Assembly (NCBI GenBank): GCA_010093485.1
Contig: MU001493.1
Coordinates: 1,453,601 to 1,517,600 of the forward strand
Length of the DNA: 64,000 nucleotides
Source: Karstenula rhodostoma CBS 690.94
Lineage: Eukaryota > Ascomycota > Dothideomycetes > Pleosporales > Didymosphaeriaceae
Reading direction: 5' to 3'
The translations under genes were made by a program, and so were the position numbers. Below the pieces are notes generated by a model. It saw only the letters and a list, made by a program, of their open reading frames with translations, was not told the origin of the DNA and ran no database searches. This document shows, piece by piece, positions 42,047-52,571 of the stretch (its first letter is position 1; the number at the start of each line of letters is the position of its first letter).

Positions 42047-43948
42047 TCAAACACCGGCAGAGTCCGTGGAGTTTCTTCGCAGTGCTTCTCCGACATCCCC
42101 TACAGATCCACCAACTTGCGCAGAGCCTCTTATCAGTTCGCTGATACCAATAACTGATGCTCTCTTGTCCTTCTTTTTGTCTTTCTTCTTCTCCTTCGCC
42201 TTCTCTTTCTCTTTCGCCTTTTCTAGCTTTTCCAACTCCTTCGCTTTAGTCTTTTCCGCTTTTGCGTTCTTTGCTGGTTTTGGCTGTTCTTGCGCCGTAT
42301 TCGTGCTTGGACCGGGATTGTCACTCACTCTCCAATGAGTCGTTCTGCCCAAGTCACCGTCCCGTGCTCTATCTTCACTCGTCTTGAAACCCTTTGGGTC
42401 CCTGCGCCTCTGTACCCTCAGCATGTGGAATTCCCAATCTCTCATGATTTGGAGTGTGGCGCAAATGAGTGCAGGATCCACCACAGAAGATCGGATGTAT
42501 AGCGCCTCATCGGGGAGATTGACAAGAGTGAAGGAGCAGGTCGAATTCACAGATCGGTTCGCCAGACGGCACTGCTCGCAAATATCGTGATTTGTGCACG
42601 ACTTGCACTTCCAACACAGCCCATTGATGGGCGATGCACCACAACCAGAGCACGTCACGCGATGTACCTCAGAGTAGTCGATAAAGCCATCCCAATATGC
42701 ATGATCTGCTACGATTTCGCCGTACAGCGGATCACAACCCTTGGGTGCCATGAAGAGCGCATGTCGAAGGGTATCGTATCTGGCTCCATGGACGGAGCTT
42801 AGCGGCGCATGGGCAACCCATAGAAACACACTTCCATCGGGTCCTATGAAACGGAGACTGTCATAGTTTTTGGCAGGAAGATAGGTCGTTATAAGATCGA
42901 TTTGATCGGGTGGCGTGAGCAGCTCACTTTTCCGCATGCCCGTCATGTCATCGAATTTGAGGCTATATGTCCAATGTCCAGGAAGCATTGACCACGAGTG
43001 TTTTGCATCCAATAATCCACCACTTCTGGATCTGAAAGTAAACGAGTATGCTGGCTCGGTCGGGGTTATTGCATGCTGAGATGCGCGGGCCCTTTTCCAT
43101 TCTCGTCGCGAAGGAACATCAAGCCAATCTGTCGCTTTCGGTGCTCTTGTGCTCGACCCGTAGAGAGTATCAAGAACCGGGGGAAGCTTCCATTGGGGAG
43201 GGTAAGGAACCTCTCGATGCACCTCAAGGTAGGATGCTAATGAAACGTGATCCATTGTTGATGACGTTGTGGGCGCTGGGAACGAAGTGGTGCTACTCAT
43301 TGTGTCCACTAATTCGAGTCCGGCAGGAGCATATTGGTGTGTTGGGAGTACGACTTCTGGAAGGTTTGGCATCAGCGGGGTTGGCGGCGGTTGATTGCCG
43401 ACACCAGGTTGAGCCATCAGCATCCTTCCATCAGTTGTTGATTCAAAAAACGTTGGCGGAGGTCCAAAAGAGTCCGGCCCATGAAATGATACCGATGAAA
43501 CGCTTTCAGAATGGGGTCTGGCTGGTAATGGAGGTGCCTCCAGTGGGCCACGCGACGTTCTTGGGGCTAATGACGCAGCGTCGTGTAATGAGTAGACTGA
43601 TGGTTGATGGCCCACAACGCTGCTCGATCTCCGCCTTGCTTCCTCCACCTCCAGGTTTTGAAGCCTGTGCGCGAGAAGTTCGTCCTCGTTTAGCTGCTGT
43701 GAGGGTGTCGTAGTTCGTGGTGCTGGTGGAAGTGCGGCAGGAAGTTCGGCAATGAAGGTTGCAGGAGGCTCGGTAATGAATGGAGCTCCATATTGAGGTT
43801 GAATATAAGAAACGCGGCGGTCAACGTTTTTGTATGGGCTCGGAACGTGCTGCGATAAACGCCGTCCAGAATCTTGTGTAGTAGAGTAGGTTTGATACTG
43901 CGAAAGCTGTTCAGCGTAGCCGGTGGAGTGATACTGGTTCGGATACAT
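42047..43948 (-). CDS. ZZ-type zinc-finger protein with Lys/Glu-rich tail
   Basis: A single exon encodes 633 aa starting MYPNQYHSTGYAEQ. The N-terminal third is Pro/Ser/Gln-rich and disordered, with a short helix (LNEDELLAHRLQNLEVEEARRR). A folded region follows (EWKRARASQHAITPTEPAYSFTF.., WSMLPGHWTYSLKFDD, YDTLRHALFMAPKGCDPLYGEIVADHAYWDGFIDYSEVHRV). At about residue 429-470 lies a ZZ-like finger with pairs CSGC, CWKC, C and CEQC. Residues about 553-593 form a Lys/Glu-rich coil. ZZ fingers bind peptides or histone tails. The specific role is unknown. Confidence 0.85.
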   Translation of the reverse strand: MYPNQYHSTGYAEQLSQYQTYSTTQDSGRRLSQHVPSPYKNVDRRVSYIQPQYGAPFITEPPATFIAELPAALPPAPRTTTPSQQLNEDELLAHRLQNLEVEEARRRSSSVVGHQPSVYSLHDAASLAPRTSRGPLEAPPLPARPHSESVSSVSFHGPDSFGPPPTFFESTTDGRMLMAQPGVGNQPPPTPLMPNLPEVVLPTHQYAPAGLELVDTMSSTTSFPAPTTSSTMDHVSLASYLEVHREVPYPPQWKLPPVLDTLYGSSTRAPKATDWLDVPSRREWKRARASQHAITPTEPAYSFTFRSRSGGLLDAKHSWSMLPGHWTYSLKFDDMTGMRKSELLTPPDQIDLITTYLPAKNYDSLRFIGPDGSVFLWVAHAPLSSVHGARYDTLRHALFMAPKGCDPLYGEIVADHAYWDGFIDYSEVHRVTCSGCGASPINGLCWKCKSCTNHDICEQCRLANRSVNSTCSFTLVNLPDEALYIRSSVVDPALICATLQIMRDWEFHMLRVQRRRDPKGFKTSEDRARDGDLGRTTHWRVSDNPGPSTNTAQEQPKPAKNAKAEKTKAKELEKLEKAKEKEKAKEKKKDKKKDKRASVIGISELIRGSAQVGGSVGDVGEALRRNSTDSAGV

Positions 43949-44719
43949 GATTGACTACGAAAGAGGATTTTTTTGCGTATGGTGAGAGAACTGGACTACA
44001 TAAGGCAGAACAAAGGTCACCCCGAAGGATTTGGCCCCAACGGATGCCTCGCCAAGCGTAGCCTGAAACGGCAGTGGCTTAGACGAAGAGGAGCGAAATC
44101 GCAGTGAAGAGCGAACGACAATCCTGTGGCTCGTGCAGTCTTTGCAGTGGAGCCGAACGATGTTGGTGAACGAGCAGCAGCGCGAAGGCTTGGTTTTGTA
44201 AGCGTGTCAAGTGCAAGGGGCTGAGCGCTGGGGGCCTACGGATCATCCAGGCACACTTGACGTCAGCCACCACAAGCGTGTTGTACTACCCCATCGTAAA
44301 ATCTTGCCCTAATCAAGGTCAAAAATAGGAGCAGCTGGGGAGTGTCCAACAGTCACAGCTAGGGGGAGATTTACGATTGCAGCTGCGGATTCTAAGATGT
44401 CACGTTTGTAGACAGTATTGCCATCGTTGCGCATGGGACAATGCGTTGCACGGTTGTAAAGGAAACATTGCCCACGGAGTATTGCTACTCATCTCTACCC
44501 ACCAGTCTTTATGTCGACAGAACCGGGCAGTATCATGTAGAAGAGAAGATGCCGACTCAGGCTCAGAGATGAAAACCTTGGCCAATCAGAAGCCGATTAT
44601 TTTGTCCTCACGTGCTTCTCTCCACTTTGCGACCATCCCCACTTTGGTACAGTGCAGTCGATCGAACGCGCAACAATCATTGAGACCTGCCGAGGTGTGC
44701 ACCTTCGTCGAACGTCACC
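43949..44719. other. Divergent intergenic region
   Basis: 771 bases between the starts of the ZZ-finger gene and the Zn2Cys6 gene. No ORF with support, no repeat. It must include both promoters. Confidence 0.5.
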
Positions 44720-46879
44720 ATGCCTCCTAAGCGGACGTGGTCGCAAGCCAATGAAGGTGATGGCTCTCCGACGACGCGATCCAGGCTATCTGAGCCCAAT
44801 GTTGAAGCGCCCGGCTTCGCGCCGAGCATATCGCGGAAAGTCAAGGCTTGCGCTGCCTGCAGAAAACAAAAGGTTTCGTACATATCTTATATAATCATTG
44901 CTAGCTAATGTCAATTTAGATAAAATGCATCATGAAAGATGGACCACCTTGTCAAAGATGCGCTCAGCGAAATCTGTCATGCGTCCTGAACAAAAGCCTA
45001 CAAACACTGATTGAAGAGCGCTCGCAATGGAAAAGCACCATGATCCAGGACCTGGATCGAATGCACTCGGCCTTGCAACAAGTTCTTGGCAAGCTGAACC
45101 TTCCAACACTTCCACCACTCTCAACAGACTCTCCTGATCAGAATGAAACTTCGCCACATGAATACGCGATGGACAAAGAAGAAGCCGGACCATCCTGCGA
45201 CAATTCCCCTCGACTGTCTCCTCGTCAAGATGCCGTGCCCCACGTTCCGATTGAATCTTTGTATCAAATCACCAGGCTACGAGCACTTCGTTCTGATAAT
45301 ACAGAGGAGACGAGGCCGGCCCCTTCGAACAGCCCAAACCAACCCTTCGTTGACTTCATATCGAATGGACTGGTCAGCTTTGATGACGCCAAACGGCTGG
45401 TGGACTTCTATCTGAACAGAATCGACCATTTTATGTACAAGATCGGGCGCGGGCGGTATCGTGACTTCGAGACTTTGCGTCGTGGCTCGCCCCTTTTGAC
45501 TGCATGCATATGCACAGTGGCAGCTTTACATGACCCGATGAGCAATCATCTATATGGAGTATGCAAACGTGAATTTCAACGGCTAATGGCCGCGTCAATG
45601 TTTGACAGAAGGGTAGACCGAGACCACTTGCGAGCCATGTGCATAGGTATGGGGATTTGCAAGATTGCAAAAACGCCTTCGCTAACTTGTCTACTTTTAC
45701 TACAGGTGCGTATTGGTTGCATGACGTCTCCTGGACGCTTTCTGGCTATGCCATCCGACGCGCGACTGAAGCGAACCTGAGCGCCAACTATCATCGATTA
45801 CTGTCAAATGGTGGAGAGGAAGCGCTGGATAGTATGCGAATATGGTACGAAATGCTTGCGGTCTGGCCCCCCACCTGAAATACTCATTTGTGGGCAGGTA
45901 TGTCCTATACATTTGTGACCACCATCTTTCGATTTTGTACGGGAGACCCTCCATCGTCCGAGAGGATATCACAATATCCGGCTGGGGAAAATTGATGAAG
46001 GTGCCTGGATTCGCAGAATCCGATAAACGCCTAGTAAGCCAGATGGCATTGTTGACCATGATGAGCAATATTCGCGAACTGTTTGGTCCAGATACTGGTG
46101 AACCCGTGCCACAGGCCTTTGCACCACAGTTGGTAAACTATAGTCGACAGATTGATCAGTGGATGGGCTATTGGACGACGGAGCTCCTCAGTAAGACGTT
46201 TCTCTCATTGGAGAGAAAAAGGTTAACAGTGGCAGAACTCCATCAGCACATTGGAGAGTTTCCAACGAAAGGAGTCATTTTGCATCACCATCTCGCAAAA
46301 CTACACCTGCATTCGCACGTTTTCCGGGGACTCAAAGGCGCCTCTGTACCGTCCCACTTCCAGGATAGCGCCGCAGCAGCCGTGTCTGCTGCCACATCGA
46401 CAGTGGAAATGCTTCTCTCCGACTACGACATCCGTGAAGGCCTGGTCGGCATACCTCACTACCTGCACTCTATGATCGCGTTCGCGTGCGTGTTCCTCCT
46501 GAAAGTTGCTTCACAACACAGTGGCCAATATATCGACGATGCTGTAGTATATGATCTTACAAGCAGGGCGGTACAACAGTTTAGAGCCACTTCTGTGGGA
46601 AAGTGGCATTTGGTCCACATGATGGCGGAGGGGTTAGAAAAGCTGGTCGCATCCAGGACCACCAATCCACCGACAAATTCTGATTCGCAGGTTCTCCCCG
46701 CAACGAATCTTAGTCTCGACCACTCCCCACACATGACATCTATGGCAGCGCCAAACGGATTCTACGATGGCGAACCTTTACACAACGGTTTCGACGATGA
46801 TTTCGGCTTGGGTACTTCAAACTTCTTGAGCATTCAGCCTGGAGAACTAGACTTCAATTTTCCCGGTTTTGGGCTGTAA
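44720..46879 (+). CDS. Zn2Cys6 transcription factor with fungal-specific TF domain
   Basis: Four exons, 44720-44872, 44920-45646, 45706-45844 and 45898-46879, give 666 aa with intact frame. The Zn2Cys6 cluster begins near residue 43 (CAACRKQK), is split by the first intron and continues IKC..CQRCAQRNLSC, a canonical six-cysteine set. A linker and heptad region follow (LIEERSQWKS..LDRMHSALQQVLGKL). The middle homology domain carries FYLNRIDHFMYKIGRG.., LLTACICTVAALHD, WLHDVSWTLSGYAIRRA and RYVLYICDHHLSILYGRPS, as in many fungal regulators such as those related to transcriptional activator proteins of sugar or acid catabolism. It is nuclear. Targets are unknown. Confidence 0.9.
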
Positions 46880-47570
46880 CGGACGATGCTGGCCGAAACC
46901 TTCGCCATACCCTTGAGATTCTAAGCAGTGTATACCAAGTTATTTGTTACCCCGGGTTGAGTAATGCATGCCCAGAGTCTTAGTCTAGTGGTACAAAGGC
47001 CCACGTTTATGAATGTGGCTCAGGCAGTTACTCTGGTCCCGCCATCGACTGTTCTATGCATCTGTCACGGCGTTTCTACCGGTCGATCGTAAGCTGGTCT
47101 CGAGCATATGACAGGCAAAAGTAATGTGACATGGTTGAAACAGCTCTCTTTCGCAACCATGATCAAAACCTTGGACGGTCGATCTCTCACCAATCGTGGA
47201 GCGGGACAATAGTCCATCAAAGCCTGGTCGATACGATTGCAAACATTGAGCTCGTGCCCCTCTATTGCATGGGAACTGAAACCATCGTTCGACTCGTGAT
47301 CGGTCCTGGCTTCAAAAGTTGACCTGTATTGAACGAGCTCCAGTCCTTACAGCGTGTATTCGCTCAGTGTCTTGTACTTCCGCTGTGTGCTTATCCATCA
47401 AAGCAAAGCAGTACGTTGATCGCAGGGCTGCTGCAGGTTTCCCATCTCGGCTTTACCACTAGCCGAGATTAAAGTGAGTGAAAGTGAAAGCGAGAGTAAG
47501 TAAATGCAACAGACGTCTATCGTTTGCAATATTATCGAACCTTCGCGATTTGTTATCCTGCGCCAACCCA
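46880..47570. other. Convergent intergenic region
   Basis: 691 bases between the Zn2Cys6 gene and the last small exon of the amino-acid-oxidase-like gene. No feature supported. Confidence 0.5.
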
Positions 47571-48845
47571 TCAAAGCTTCGCCTTCTCCTCCAGCGCCTT
47601 ACCCACAAGCTCAACTACCCTGTTCGCCGTGCCCCTACCACCGATCAGTACTCAACCACACAGCTCAAAGCAAAACTCACCATGAACTCTGATACCCCGC
47701 GCCCGCATGCCCATAATTATGCACGACGGGCGTCCCACCCGCCCACCTCTCCACCTCAATCCTCGGCCCACCTTTCCGGCTCGGCCGCAATCCCACGTTA
47801 TGCGAGATGACCTGCAGATCCTCCGGTTTGCCCAGCTCAGGACACAGCGCGCAGCACCGCTCCATGATGGTTTGTGCGAGAGACATGTCGGGTTCTGCGG
47901 ACCAGTCGTTGTCTTGTCGGCTGCCGCCAAGGACGACGCCGCCGCCGTTGGGACGGGGGAACTACGCTGTTAGGATACGCCTTGTGCATGACTGCGGAGA
48001 TAAGGGAATACGTACGACGTAAGCAACTGTTGGGTCGACGCGCTTTGGTGTGCGCAGGTACATGCGCTCGATGGGCACTTTTGGTTCCGCGACCAAGATA
48101 GTCTGTCCGCGGGTGGGATACAAGTTTGTGTCTTTGACATCCTCCAGGTGCAGCGATCCCAGCGCGGAGCAGTTTACCAGCGCCGTTGTGTGCGGGTAGT
48201 CCTCCAGAATCGCTTTGATACTCTGATAATGCCGTCGCACAGTCTTGATGCCCTTCTCGATGACCTGCTGCTGTAACCTACACACATTAACATCCCCTTA
48301 CCTTGCAATGCCCATCCACGCCAAAAGAACTTTCCAGGATGAGGGGCCTTGGAAGGGTGCACGTACCAATTCAAATAAACCTGCGTATTCAACCTAAACG
48401 TGCTCTTGAAGTCAACCCCGAATACCGCGCCGTCGGGCAGTTCCCCCTTCTCCAGGTACCTCATCCCACCCACCAACTCCTCATACCAAATCTTCCCCGT
48501 CCCTTGACTCAACACATTTACCTGCTCAATCTCCGCATCGAAAAACACCCTCAGCCCCATCCGCCCAACACCTACCACATCGCCCAGCCCCTCTTCCACC
48601 ATCTTCGCGAAGCGGTTGAAAGTCACGCGATCGTAGCCTTCCAGCGGGCCGTTGTCGGTCGCCATGGAAGACCAATTTGCGCCGGCCCAGGGTGACGTGT
48701 ACTCGATGGAGCGGTCCCCGGGGAAGTGTTTCGCTACGACGGTGATGGTGGAGGATGGGTAGGCTTCGCGGAGGGCGAGGGCGGTGGAGAGGCCGATCAC
48801 GCCTGCGCCGAGGACTACGAACTTGTTCTCATCTTTTGAAGCCAT
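47571..48845 (-). CDS. D-amino-acid oxidase-like flavoenzyme with C-terminal AKL (PTS1)
   Basis: Oxidises D-amino acids (or D-aspartate) to the keto acid, ammonia and H2O2. Four exons, 48845-48367, 48277-48016, 47961-47681 and 47619-47571, give 356 aa. The N-terminal FAD motif is VVLGAGVIGLSTALAL. Further family blocks are SPWAGANW, NTQVYLNWLQQQV, NCSALGS, YPTRGQTILV and VVHNYGHAGAGYQSSW. The last 49-base exon adds 16 residues ending in AKL, a peroxisomal targeting signal. Without the last splice, the codon after SSW is TGA, which gives a shorter product without the signal. Length agrees with fungal DAO/DDO enzymes. The exact substrate is not decided. Confidence 0.9.
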
Positions 48846-49480
48846 TGCCAGGGAGCTGTGTGCAGCGTCAACGATGTCGTCAAGCTGCTGGCATGCAGAG
48901 AGTTGTTTGCTGTGTCAGCTAGAGACACACGACGTTGCGTAGATTTATACATGCGGAGGGGCCAACTATTTGTTCCAAGACGCGTATCCGGCGTTCCCGT
49001 GACCTTGCCCGACGGAGATGAGCATTCGATCGCCGACACCTCAACGACTGCTTATCATGCGAGATCAATGCGGAAACCATTCCTATGTAAAACATAACAC
49101 GATCGAATTACAATCGTGCCTCACAGCAACTCACACCAGTTGCTGTGAGATCGGCTGCAGTCGTGAACAAGCGGGGTCAGCTAACTGCGCGACTAGCTTC
49201 GTTTTTTCAAGGTTCAAGAGATTGATGCTTTGCAAGATGTATTATGTTCATTACTGCACGAGACTGAGCGGGACGGGGCCAGATATGCGTATTCTAGCAT
49301 TTCTCAATCCCATCTCAAAGGTTGTACTTCTGGTAATCCAATGTCTTTCATCTCCACCCAAAAATGCAGCGCAAGTGATTGATACGCAATACCCTACGAC
49401 AGACGACCTGCCTTTTTGACAAATGCAATCACGAACAGTACCAAACCAGTGCTTACAGCATGGGGACCAAAAACAAGCCT
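48846..49480. other. Intergenic region upstream of the DAO-like gene
   Basis: Promoter of the DAO-like gene and the 3' region of the next minus-strand gene. No other feature is seen. Confidence 0.5.
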
Positions 49481-51850
49481 TTAGTCTCCCCCGCGTAGGT
49501 GAGGCACCGGCGAATCTCCAACTTGATCCTCCTTGGTCTGCTCTCTCACCATCTTTGCGATTGGACTGCGGCCTCTCTCGCCGCCTAAGGTACCTCGTCT
49601 CTTTCTTTTGGCGGCAGGAGCTTCAAGTTCAAGATCCACCAAATTTGTTGCTCCCGTGATCGCTTCGTTCTCTATGCCGGGCATCGGCTCTGCATCGGCA
49701 TGAAAACTGAGTTCCTCGCCCAAGGCAGAATATAGCTTTCGCTCGAGCCGACTAGTACTATCGATGCTGGAAATTCCTCCTTTGTGCCCAGGGGTGAAGG
49801 TGTCATCGATGGCATCGATGTCAATGATATCTTCGATGTGGGCATGCGGCGAGGTGAGGTTGGAAATGCTGTGAGGAGCGCCGTTGGGCTTTGTGGTGGA
49901 GTCGGCTTCCGGCAGCAGGCTCTGATCGTGACGAACATCGAGAGACGGAGACGTATCGAACATGTTGATACCCTCTTTCCTAGATCTTATGCTACCACTA
50001 GCTATGGGAATTGGAGTAGGGCTAGTCTTGCCTTCTTTCGATTGCAGGCGGCTGAGCAAAGTCGCGTCAGTGAGGTCGACAAGCATACTCAGGGCAACGA
50101 CAGCTTACCGTGACAGTCCCGAATGTATGGAAGAGGTATCGCGCATTGAGACGTCGGAAATCCAGCGGTTCATCTGCGCCTTCGGTACTACAAAGGGGTG
50201 TGGCGTAGGAACACGACCGGCGTGCGAGAACCCGCTCAGTAGACGAGGCCCATCTTGCCCTTGTGAAGGTGGTAGATTCTCATTGATGACGAATGTCTTG
50301 TTCGCCTTCTTCTGCTGGAGTTCCGGATAGGACCCCTTTCGAGCGAGCGGGGCTGCGGAAGGGCGTGTGGCTGCTGGGCCCCTCATATTCGCTATCGGGG
50401 GCTGCGTCATCGTATGAGTGCGTTCGCAAGCTTTATTTGGGGGACTCATCGCTTCGATCTAGAAGCGGAGATCTTGTGTCAGTCTCAAATTACAGCCTTG
50501 AGATCACCACGAAACTTCATACCAACTGGCCCAGTTGGTCCTCGCGCAATGTTACGACCACATGTCGGGTTCCCTTTTCCCGTCGTGTCTGCTGGCCGAT
50601 ATCATTTTTGCCCGCTTGTGAGTCGTGAAATGTATTCGGCATGGTCCATGCATCTCCAGGCTGCCCGAAGATCGGCGACGCATACATCATGTCCGGCATC
50701 GAGGTGTCTAGGGTGGAGTGAGAGCTCGTGCGCTTCTTCGACCAAGAGTCCAAACTCAGGTCATCGTAAGCTGCAGAGGAGTCCTCCAAAGACGAGTCCC
50801 AAAGTCCTGATCGTCTCATCTTGCCTCCCATCATGGGTCTAGGAAATCGGGGGTGATGAGGAGGAGGATCTGTGCTAGGCCCGTTGAAGGGATCGGTATT
50901 GCGCGGTCTCGTGAACATGGACGGAGAGGGCTGTGACAACAAGGGCCGGGCCACCTGCGGTCCAGGCAGTTGCGACATGTGAGGGCCTCGCATGTCCGAT
51001 GTAAGATACAGCGGATTGCGGATTGGCCAGCAGATGCCGGCTTGCTCTAGGACATCTGGTAGTATCAGCGCGGCACGCGGGATAGTTTATCGGGTGCTGA
51101 AAAGCACTACTGGTTGCTGCTCACCTTGTGGAGCGTGTTGAAAAGTGAAACAGACTAAGTCGTTGGCAACACCCATGTCCGGTTCTCCTGGGTTGATGTT
51201 CTTGCCTACCAGCTGCTCTGACAACAGCAGTTTAATCCTTCCGTTGTGTTCTCGTACATTCCACGAAGGCTGTGTGAGGATGTTCTGGTGGAAAGGTGGG
51301 AATTCGAGGAATGGGCCCCGTTGGCTAGCCGGCTGCTGCGGGTCGGTGGCGATTCGCTGTTCGTGTGCTGCTATGTTGTCAGAGGACTGTGGAACATGGT
51401 AGGTACCAAGTGAACTTGCAGATTTCTTGTGGCCATTTGGACGCTGCGTCATAGAATGCGCGACTGAGCCGTCATCAGCACAGGATTCTGCGGCGTCACC
51501 GTGCAAGAGCCTACAATATTCGGTCGCCGTCGACAATGAGCTGAGCTGCAAAGACCAACTTCTGAGAATTTCTTCGGCGAGATTCAATCAGGGTAGAGGG
51601 GTTTGCAGGTGTACTCCACGAGTGGATGGAGATGCGAAACGGAGCGGCAGCTGGGAGCGAAGCAATGTAGCAAGTCAGCGTGGGCAGCTGGCGGCCATCT
51701 GGTGATGTAAGTAAGAAGTGCACAACAGTCGGGAGGCCGCTGCTAGAACGCACGCTCGTCTTGGGTTGAGTAAAAGGCCGTCCGAAACTCCTGGATGGGT
51801 ACGGCCGAGTCCTTGGGGAAGAGGATCACGTCCCAATTGTCGTACCGCAT
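49481..51850 (-). CDS. Conserved fungal protein of unknown function, 691 aa
   Basis: Six exons, 51850-51754, 51698-51560, 51510-51125, 51055-50523, 50458-50109 and 50051-49481, join to an uninterrupted 691-codon frame. It begins MRYDNWDVILFPKDS. LPTLTCYIASLPAAAPFRISIHSW follows, then FPPFHQNIL..WNVREHNGRIKLLLSEQL and DLVCFTFQHAP..DVLEQAGICWP. I remember this set of blocks from uncharacterised Pezizomycotina proteins. The C-terminal two thirds is Ser/Pro-rich with a basic patch (AAKRKRRG), possibly nuclear. The second intron uses the unusual donor GTTGGT, and the retained form would encode QLIVDGDRIL and then stop. That block also resembles the family, so the join is the least certain part. 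Confidence 0.65.
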
Positions 51851-52571
51851 CGCAGACGTGAGATTTGGGTCACTTCGCAGCTGGGGTTCGCAGAGGAAGG
51901 AAGAAAAGAAATAAGCACAGCCTGTGATTGTTTGGCGTGTCGGGAAACGGCAGTGACGTGCGATGCTGCCTCGTCGGTTGACCAGGAAGGTGCGGTCCTT
52001 CTGGCAGTAACTTAAACTCGCGGCCTTATCCACAGAAAGTTAACATACAGCGGAGGCGATAGATACCGTCCGTTAAGAAGATGGCATCGAATTGACAAAA
52101 TACACGATGCGACATCAAACACGCCCAGAAAAGGTAAATTTTGAAGATTGAATAACTCGAAGGCTACAACACAAAGTGCTCCCCGTCGCAAGACTGCACC
52201 AAACTCCCTACCCAATGCCCACTGCAAATGCAATTGATTCGTAGATAATCAAGCACAAAGAAGGATAGATAGAGGAATAAGAGGCCGCCAAGGGCAGCAG
52301 GCTAATGCAAAGGCCATCAGCAAGGTGAGGTAGGAGAAGAAGCGCAAGCTACCATGCAAAGTGCAAACCGCCAGTCGCGCTTTTGGGTATAACCATTCGC
52401 GCCAGACGCCATGCTAAATGGACGGGCGAAGAGTCAACTTCGCATTCGAAACAGACTATGCAGGAGCCGTGACAACGCCTTTGGCTTTATTCCATAATCT
52501 CGGATAACAATAAGCGTTCGGAGACAGGTCTATCAGGCGTGATACGATCGAAGGAGATTGCAGACGTAGAT
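51851..52571. other. Intergenic region
   Basis: Promoter of the 691-aa gene and the 3' region of the RRM gene. No other feature supported. Confidence 0.5.

Noticed and set aside
40463..44000. Secondary-metabolite cluster around the enoyl-reductase-like gene and nearby regulators
   Set aside because: No polyketide or peptide synthase, P450 or transporter specific to a cluster is present. The neighbours are ordinary genes.
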